From Rhodococcus sp. IEGM 1379 (GTDB lineage Bacteria > Actinomycetota > Actinomycetes > Mycobacteriales > Mycobacteriaceae), in assembly GCF_030056815.1 (NCBI RefSeq), contig NZ_JASHKR010000014.1, forward strand, positions 47,524-111,523: a stretch of 64,000 bases of DNA. Reading direction: 5' to 3'. Each line of letters opens with the position of its first letter. The stretch's first letter is position 1. Below are positions 58,719 to 64,000 of the stretch, piece after piece. The position numbers and the translations under genes are program-made. The notes under the pieces were generated by a model. It saw only the letters and a program-made list of their open reading frames with translations, searched no databases and was not told where the DNA came from.

Positions 58719-61244
58719 TCAGCGAGTTTTGGTGCTGCCTTCGATCGGATGGGTCTTGCTCACCAACTTCGCGTAACAGTGGTCACGGTCGAGGCCGTTG
58801 CCGACGCACCAGCCGAGTGCCCCGTCGGGATCGGGAAAGGTAACGCCGGCGATCGTTATCCAGAAGTCGGGAGCACTGAACACGCTCCAGTCGCCCGACC
58901 ACAGCAGTCGAACTTGGGGATACTTCAGTCGTAAGGCGAGGTGCTCCTCGAGTGTCGCCGAGTTGTTCCACGTCTTACCGTCGGCCACCATTCCCGGTCG
59001 CTTCGAACTGAGTTGCGGTACCCAGCGGTCGGCGAGTTCGGAGCTGACGGACGGCGCATCCGCATTCGCCAGGGCGCGCAGTGCATCGAAGGCAGCCGAT
59101 TCGGCGTCTCCGGTTTGCGGTGCGGCGGGGCCCGTCGCCTCCATCTTGGCGTTCGGAAGCTGCTGTCCCACAACACCAGTTGTTGCACTGGCATTTCCGG
59201 ACTCGACGCATTCAACTAGGAACTTGTTCCAGCTGTCCCCGGATTTACCGGACAACGTATCGGGAGTTCTCCAGAATGTACCGATCGGAAACCTGAATGT
59301 GCGCTGTATTGATTCGTCTGCAGACGCAGATGAGTTGGAGGAACCGCTTGTGTTGTGCGGCAACACGAGTGGAGAATCGGAGAAGTCGAATACCGCAGCC
59401 GCGACGTTGGCGGCGCCGTCGGAAATCGAGATGCTTGTGGTGTCGGATGCGAGTATGTCTCCGCCCGGGCAGGTCGCGGTGATGCGCATCGTGACTATCA
59501 GCCCGCCGGTATCGGTGATGATGTCGGTTGGCGTGAACGTCGGTGCCGATCCAAATTTGGTCACGTACTGATCGCCACCGGAATCCGTATTCGCTCCGGA
59601 TGGGGCAGCCACGCTGTCGGGGACCTGCGACGACGGACCAGTCGGTTCGAACATCGAGATGGACTTGTTCGACGCGTAGACGAATCCATTCCCGGCGGTA
59701 CCGAACACTCGACGGTCGCTGTCCGGGCCGTCGCTCGTGGAAACGGACCAGGAAGTGGAGCCGTCGGACGCGCTGATGGCGGCAATCTCACCGTCGCCCG
59801 TCAATCCGATCAGGTTCTGTCCGTCGGTGATCATTTCGGTTGAACTTGTCAGTAGATTTTCTGACGTCTCCCATAGCGTGGAGCCGCTCTCCAAATCGAG
59901 TGCCGTAGTCGAACTTCTGCCGTGCCGGAACACCGCATCGCCGAGGACCGCTGCAGATCCGAAGTATTTTGAATCACCCTGGGGTATAGACCATTTAACT
60001 GATCCATCGTGGATGCGGGCAGTGCCGTCGGACATGATCAGAGGGATATCGGATCGCGCTGACGCGACGAAGTCCATAGGCGAGACAGACCCGGCCGACG
60101 TGAACACCACCGCGCCGGAACTATCGAAGTACGTCGGAGTGAAGGTGAGTTCGTTCGTGTTTCCATCGCACCTTCCCGCAACGGCCCCGAATCCTGGGAC
60201 CGGTCTCGCCCACGCAGTATCTTCCGCGACGACCGACCCGTCGGATGTATGCGCAATTACTCCACCGACGCCTGACAACGATACGAGTCCGTCGGAAACC
60301 TTCAGTGCGTAGTGGTCACCACTACCGACTCCGCAAGTCTTGATCGAATAGGCTCGAGACCAGTCCGACGCTGGATTGTCGAGAGTGCCTTTGGTCAGCG
60401 TGTATTCGCCTTCGCTGGGGCCGTACGCGGCTGTGAAGACAGATCCTTCGCCAACCGAAATTGCCAAAGTGTTTGGGCTGAGAGCGGATTCGCTTCGAAC
60501 GCTGCCATCGTGGACGTTGAAGGACTTCATTTTCGGATTACGCCCGAAGTCTGATTCGATGCACGGGAGGGCGCCCTCGACAACGTCGTTCGCGCAGCCG
60601 CCGCCAAATGTGCTCGGCGCGGACCATTCCAACGGGCCTGTTCGTGAATTCAGGGCGATAAGACGCGATTCGTTGGAATCCGTCTGCGTTTTGGCGACAG
60701 CAGCAATGATCTTGTCGCCGATGTCGAGGAACCCGGTTCCAAGATATCGGCGACCGTCGAACTCAGGATTGATAAATGACGCTGTTGGTCCCGACATGTA
60801 GTCGTGCGGGTCGGCCGTCCAGGCAACTTCTGGCGCAGTCGGAAAGGTGCCCTTTGTCATGCCGGGCGGAAGTGCGACGGTCTCGTCCGAGTTTCGGAAA
60901 TGCTGAAATGCGACGACGGACCCTGCTGCGAGCGCCAGTACCGCCGATAAGGAGACCAGTGCGATCCACACGCCCTTTCCCCGCTTCGGCGCGGGAGCGG
61001 CCGGGCTGCTGGGTGGTCCGAACTGTTGCGCGCCGGATGCCCATCCCGGACCTGGTTGCTGCGGGTATCCGTAGGGGAGTGGCGCTTGCTGCGGTGAGTA
61101 ACCGTAGGGCCCCGGAGTGCGTTGCTGCGTTTGGTCGATGGGGCCTTGATTGTAGGGAGACTGGTCAGACGGAGGCTGGGGTGGCTGGGCCTGGGGCGGT
61201 TGAGCCTGCGGTGGTGGCGGTGGTGCTGACCTGTCGTCGCTCAC
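58719..61244 (-). CDS. Membrane-anchored protein with Pro/Gln-rich N-terminus and PQQ-like beta-propeller domain
   Basis: 841 aa from GTG 61244 (AAAGG 7 bases upstream). Residues 1-90 are low-complexity Pro/Gln/Tyr/Gly (PPPPPQAQPPQAQPPQPP, YGYPQQPGPG) and face the cytoplasm. One helix follows at about 91-113, and the remaining 720 residues are outside. The outer part has repeated Ser/Thr/Asp-rich beta segments with propeller-like units (RLIALNSRTGPLEWSAPS, TALDLESGSTLWETSE, EIAAISASDGSTSWSVS) typical of PQQ-binding-like repeats. Then comes a C-terminal domain around DRWVPQLSSKRPGM...WNNSATLEEHL. Role unknown; possibly an envelope sensor or scaffold. Confidence 0.85.
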   Translation of the reverse strand: MSDDRSAPPPPPQAQPPQAQPPQPPSDQSPYNQGPIDQTQQRTPGPYGYSPQQAPLPYGYPQQPGPGWASGAQQFGPPSSPAAPAPKRGKGVWIALVSLSAVLALAAGSVVAFQHFRNSDETVALPPGMTKGTFPTAPEVAWTADPHDYMSGPTASFINPEFDGRRYLGTGFLDIGDKIIAAVAKTQTDSNESRLIALNSRTGPLEWSAPSTFGGGCANDVVEGALPCIESDFGRNPKMKSFNVHDGSVRSESALSPNTLAISVGEGSVFTAAYGPSEGEYTLTKGTLDNPASDWSRAYSIKTCGVGSGDHYALKVSDGLVSLSGVGGVIAHTSDGSVVAEDTAWARPVPGFGAVAGRCDGNTNELTFTPTYFDSSGAVVFTSAGSVSPMDFVASARSDIPLIMSDGTARIHDGSVKWSIPQGDSKYFGSAAVLGDAVFRHGRSSTTALDLESGSTLWETSENLLTSSTEMITDGQNLIGLTGDGEIAAISASDGSTSWSVSTSDGPDSDRRVFGTAGNGFVYASNKSISMFEPTGPSSQVPDSVAAPSGANTDSGGDQYVTKFGSAPTFTPTDIITDTGGLIVTMRITATCPGGDILASDTTSISISDGAANVAAAVFDFSDSPLVLPHNTSGSSNSSASADESIQRTFRFPIGTFWRTPDTLSGKSGDSWNKFLVECVESGNASATTGVVGQQLPNAKMEATGPAAPQTGDAESAAFDALRALANADAPSVSSELADRWVPQLSSKRPGMVADGKTWNNSATLEEHLALRLKYPQVRLLWSGDWSVFSAPDFWITIAGVTFPDPDGALGWCVGNGLDRDHCYAKLVSKTHPIEGSTKTR

Positions 61245-61355
61245 GTCGGGGCCTTTCGTTGGAACGCCTCATCCGGAAACCTGCAGGCTATCGCCGCGTT
61301 TGGGTGGTTGGGTGCTTTCTACGCCACATTCATCCGAACGGACGACACGAGACCT

Positions 61356-62111
61356 CTAGGTGGATGCGCGCAATCGCGCGAAGTCCGATTCGATTGTGGC
61401 GATGTGGTCTGAAATTCCGTCAAGGCCGGCCTGCGGCAGATTCAATGCGCTGCCGAGGGACCGTGCAGCGTCTTTGAAGGGTTCGACGAGGGGTTCGTAC
61501 TTGGCGGCCAGTTTCAGCCTCTGAGTCTCCGCCAGGTATTTGACGCTGCCGGCATTGTCGACGAAGTCGCTGAACTTCACCAGAAACACCGAAGGATCCG
61601 AAATAGCGTCGACGACGTGATCCCGATATCCAGATGCGTTGCCGTCCTCTCCGTAGGTGATTGGATTAGTCACTGCTGCAACGATTTCAGCGATTCTGGG
61701 GCTGAAGTGCGCCGCGATGCGCGTAAAGGCGCGCTTCCTCATCTCATGAGGTTCCTCGTTTTCAATGGGAGTTCCGCCGAGCAGGGGTATGAGTTTCTGT
61801 GGTTGGTCTTCGACTGTGTCGTGGAGGGCAGTCGCGGCCAGGACGTCGGCGTCGAAGCATCCGTACCGAATTAATCGCAGCACATTCCGCAACGGATGAA
61901 CGATGTAGGGATCTATGTCGGCCTTGATCCCGTTCTTTCGGGACTGCTCGAGATGCGCGAGTGTGGCGACCTCCATCGCGAGCCGCAGGGGGCCGTCTTG
62001 TATCGACATCTCGTCGACTGCGTTCTCGATCGCGAAGACGAGCGTCGCGGCATCCATCTCCTTCAGCGTGAGATCGTTGAACGCGGATGTGATCGGATCC
62101 GATGTGCTCAT
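61356..62111 (-). CDS. HD-domain (p)ppGpp hydrolase-like protein
   Basis: 251 aa from ATG 62111. Metal-binding HD pattern of the SpoT/MESH1 hydrolases: His in YIVHPLRNVLRLI, His-Asp in ATALHDTVEDQ, and a later KFSDFVDN that aligns with the KxADxxHN of RelA/SpoT. No synthetase, TGS or ACT domain, so it is a small alarmone-hydrolase-like protein; nucleotide specificity is not provable here. Cytosolic. Divergent from the ECF sigma gene (235-base intergenic region with an inverted repeat). Confidence 0.8.
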   Translation of the reverse strand: MSTSDPITSAFNDLTLKEMDAATLVFAIENAVDEMSIQDGPLRLAMEVATLAHLEQSRKNGIKADIDPYIVHPLRNVLRLIRYGCFDADVLAATALHDTVEDQPQKLIPLLGGTPIENEEPHEMRKRAFTRIAAHFSPRIAEIVAAVTNPITYGEDGNASGYRDHVVDAISDPSVFLVKFSDFVDNAGSVKYLAETQRLKLAAKYEPLVEPFKDAARSLGSALNLPQAGLDGISDHIATIESDFARLRAST

Positions 62112-62165
62112 GGGGGAGTACCTTTCGTTGAATTGACGTCGCGGCTTTGCCGTGCGGATCTTGCG

Positions 62166-62186
62166 CGGTATCAAATTCGGATACCG
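62166..62186. repeat. Inverted repeat in the HD/sigma divergent region
   Basis: CGGTATC-N7-GATACCG, 7-bp perfect arms, between the divergent HD-hydrolase and sigma-factor genes; candidate operator. Confidence 0.5.
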
Positions 62187-62346
62187 TTTCTTATTGCCGT
62201 GCAATCGAATACACATCGTTCCAGCTCTGCGACCGTTCGGCGTTCTGCTTCGAAGTGGAACTGGTGTCGCCAGGGATGAGGTCGACGGCTTGATCAAAAT
62301 GTTGTCAACTCCTGCCAATCTCGCTGCGCGCATTTAGGCTGAACAA

Positions 62347-63321
62347 ATGACAGTCGATCAGGCGTTGGACAGTGACTTCCTGACCCTTGCCGATCCGTAC
62401 CGCCGTGAGCTTCAGGCGCATTGCTATCGCATGATGGGTTCTATCCATGACGCGGAAGACCAGGTCCAGGAGACTTTCATCCGAGCGTGGCGGGGGTATG
62501 CGGGTTTCCGCGGTCAGTCATCGTTTCGGACTTGGCTCTACCGTATCGCGACCAACACGTGTTTGACGGCATTGGAGGGACGTGCACGGCGTCCGCTTCC
62601 TGTTGGTTTGGGTGCGCCCAGTTCAGATCCTTCGGATGACCTGGTCGAACGCCATGAGATTGCCTGGCTCGAACCCATTGCAGACTCGTCGTTGAGCGAT
62701 GTGAATGACCCAGCAGTAATGGTCGTGCGTCGGGATTCCGTCCGCCTTGCCCTGATCGCTGCTTTGCAGCATTTGTCGCCGAGGCAGCGAGCCGTATTGG
62801 TGTTGCGCGACGTTCTGCAATGGAAGGCCTCAGAGGTGGCTACGGCACTGGACACCACAACCACTGCCGTCAACAGTGTTCTACAGCGCGCTCGCGCACA
62901 GCTCAACGCAATCGGGCCCACCGAAGACGACCTGGTGGAACCCTCCAGTGACGAGGCCAGGACGATGCTTCGCGAGTATGTCCGCAGCTTCGAAAATTAC
63001 GACGTCGACGCCATCGTTGCGATGTTCACGCGAGAAGCGATCTGGGAGATGCCGCCCTTCGAAGGTTGGTACCGGGGTCCCGAGGCGATCGGGCAACTCA
63101 TCGGGAACAAGTGCCCGGCCGACGGACCGGGTGCGATGCGACTGCTGCCGACCGCGGCCAACGGGCAACCGGCATTCGGGCTCTACATGCGAGAGCCGGA
63201 CGGTGTTCACCGCGCCTTCCAGTTGCATGTACTCGACGTGACGGAATCAGGGATCTCACATGTGACCTGCTTCTTTGATCTGACCCTGTTTGCACGGTTC
63301 GGTCTGCCAGCGGAACTGTAG
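62347..63321 (+). CDS. ECF sigma factor with C-terminal SnoaL-like domain (SigG-like)
   Basis: 324 aa. Sigma region 2 in residues 15-85 (LQAHCYRMMGSIHDAEDQVQETFIRAWR, FRTWLYRIATNTCLTAL) and region 4 at 130-190 (LQHLSPRQRAVLVLRDVLQWKASEVATALDTTTTAVNSVLQRAR). Residues 205-320 are a SnoaL/NTF2-like domain (VRSFENYDVDAIVAMFTREAIWEMPPFEGWYRG), as in SigG and the ECF41/56 groups, where this domain controls activity in place of a separate anti-sigma factor. No anti-sigma gene is present. A VOC gene lies just beyond the terminator. Confidence 0.92.
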   Translation: MTVDQALDSDFLTLADPYRRELQAHCYRMMGSIHDAEDQVQETFIRAWRGYAGFRGQSSFRTWLYRIATNTCLTALEGRARRPLPVGLGAPSSDPSDDLVERHEIAWLEPIADSSLSDVNDPAVMVVRRDSVRLALIAALQHLSPRQRAVLVLRDVLQWKASEVATALDTTTTAVNSVLQRARAQLNAIGPTEDDLVEPSSDEARTMLREYVRSFENYDVDAIVAMFTREAIWEMPPFEGWYRGPEAIGQLIGNKCPADGPGAMRLLPTAANGQPAFGLYMREPDGVHRAFQLHVLDVTESGISHVTCFFDLTLFARFGLPAEL

Positions 63322-63327
63322 GAGAAG

Positions 63328-63359
63328 GGGATGTGCGAGTGCATTGACTCGCACATCCC
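63328..63359. terminator. Bidirectional terminator hairpin
   Basis: 13-bp perfect stem GGGATGTGCGAGT/ACTCGCACATCCC with a 6-base loop, 6 bases after the sigma-factor stop and before the convergent VOC gene. Confidence 0.85.
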
Positions 63360-63379
63360 TCCGGTAGCCGACTCTCGAT

Positions 63380-63787
63380 TTACTGGGGAACTGTCGCGGT
63401 GGGATCCATCCACATGACCTCCCAGACGTGATTGTCCAGGTCGCGGAATGCGCGGCCGTACATGAAGCCCTGATCCTGGGGCTCCATCCACTTGGTACCG
63501 CCGGCTGCGATTGCGGCATCGACAAAGCTGTCCACTTCTTCTCGGCTCCCTGCCGAGACACACATCAGGGCCTCGCGGGCCTTGGACGTGTCACAGATGT
63601 CATCTGCGATGAAGTCACCGAAACGGGGCTCGTTCAGAAACATCACCGTCGCAGAGTCGCTGACGATCATCGAGACGGTGTTCTCGTCACTGAACATGTC
63701 GTTGAACTCGAAGCCGAGTCCGCCGAAGAAGGTGCGTGTGGCCGAAACGTCCTTGACAGGCATGTTGACGAAGAGCAGACGGGACAT
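63380..63787 (-). CDS. VOC family protein (glyoxalase/bleomycin-resistance fold)
   Basis: 135 aa, complete. Two beta-alpha-beta-beta-beta modules: LFVNMPVKDVSATRTFFGGLGFEF and, at the end, GGTKWMEPQDQGFMYGRAFRDLDNHVWEVMWMD. The second-module Glu (WEVMW) is the usual metal ligand. AAGGAG lies about 10 bases before ATG 63787. Function in the family ranges from glyoxalase to dioxygenase or drug binding; not assignable. VOC genes commonly neighbour SigG-type sigma factors, so it may be a sigma target. Confidence 0.9.
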   Translation of the reverse strand: MSRLLFVNMPVKDVSATRTFFGGLGFEFNDMFSDENTVSMIVSDSATVMFLNEPRFGDFIADDICDTSKAREALMCVSAGSREEVDSFVDAAIAAGGTKWMEPQDQGFMYGRAFRDLDNHVWEVMWMDPTATVPQ

Positions 63788-64000
63788 GAGATAGGTACTC
63801 CTTAAACGGTTGGTTGATGCGTTCTCCTACATACAGACCGCAGTGGAGGCAAAAACTCATCGAATTCGGGTTGTTCTTCTCTGAAATTACCGAAATTCGG
63901 ATTCCGTATCCCTGTGACCAGGCGATTTGGTATTTGGTTGAACACTCGCGTAACTTATTCCAAGTCAGAGCGACACGGACACCGACTCCCACCTGCAAGG
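63788..64000. other. Non-coding 3' edge of window
   Basis: 213 bases upstream of the VOC gene. No convincing gene or promoter motif seen; AT-richer in 63840-63910. Confidence 0.4.

Overview
The window is high-GC actinobacterial DNA, most probably from a Rhodococcus chromosome (R. erythropolis/qingshengii group; inferred from protein content, not searched). Supporting signs are the density of lipid and acyl-CoA genes, a single-chain biotin-dependent acyl-CoA carboxylase, a fused tandem ABC exporter like mycobacterial Rv0194, a CtpH/CtpI-type P-type ATPase, a SigG-like ECF sigma factor, and frequent GTG/TTG starts. I see no rRNA, tRNA, CRISPR array, prophage or intact mobile element. Nearly all the sequence is ordinary chromosomal coding DNA.

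Layout. 1-5.1 kb: an ABC ATPase/permease pair followed by a fused ABC exporter that runs off the left edge, then a small alpha-helical membrane-type protein. 5.2-6.0 kb: a wrecked VOC (glyoxalase-fold) gene carrying a truncated TnpB-type element. 6.1-12.3 kb: a glutathionyl-hydroquinone-reductase-like enzyme, a GNAT protein, a PadR/MFS efflux operon, an FAD-linked dehydrogenase and a crotonase. 12.3-15.4 kb: a C-terminally truncated acyl-CoA-ligase-like protein, a second crotonase and an adenine deaminase. 15.4-18.7 kb: a sugar-lactone oxidase, a TetR regulator and a PLP amino-acid deaminase/aldolase, with two near-identical palindromes bracketing the regulator. 18.7-25.7 kb: a RecB-like nuclease/helicase, an alpha/beta hydrolase, an isochorismatase-fold hydrolase, and a GntR/glycolate-or-lactate dehydrogenase operon with a good GntR operator.

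25.7-36.6 kb: a long-chain acyl-CoA synthetase (FadD15 type), a hypothetical protein, a phosphoribosyltransferase, a nitrilase-family amidase, a DEAD-box helicase, an ABC exporter behind a large dyad, a lipoprotein, a YchJ protein and a second acyl-CoA synthetase. 36.8-43.1 kb: a MacB/LolCDE-like ATPase and FtsX permease, a large hairpin, an HNH-like protein and a pair of acyl-CoA dehydrogenases. 43.1-47.7 kb: a DUF5691-like protein, two unknown proteins and an aldo/keto reductase. 47.9-52.6 kb: a P-type ATPase flanked by two small membrane proteins that share an intramembrane EWP motif. 52.7-58.2 kb: the giant carboxylase with a long upstream region. 58.7-63.8 kb: a membrane-anchored beta-propeller-like protein, a (p)ppGpp-hydrolase-like HD protein, an ECF sigma factor and a VOC protein.

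How it fits together: much of the window is fatty-acid and acyl-CoA metabolism (two FadD synthetases, two FadE proteins, two crotonases, the carboxylase). CRP/GlxR-like palindromes lie upstream of three of these genes. The most notable observations are a P-type ATPase whose N-terminal half looks like a degenerate second ATPase core, the EWP small proteins flanking it, the paired TetR palindromes, and the multiply damaged VOC/TnpB locus.
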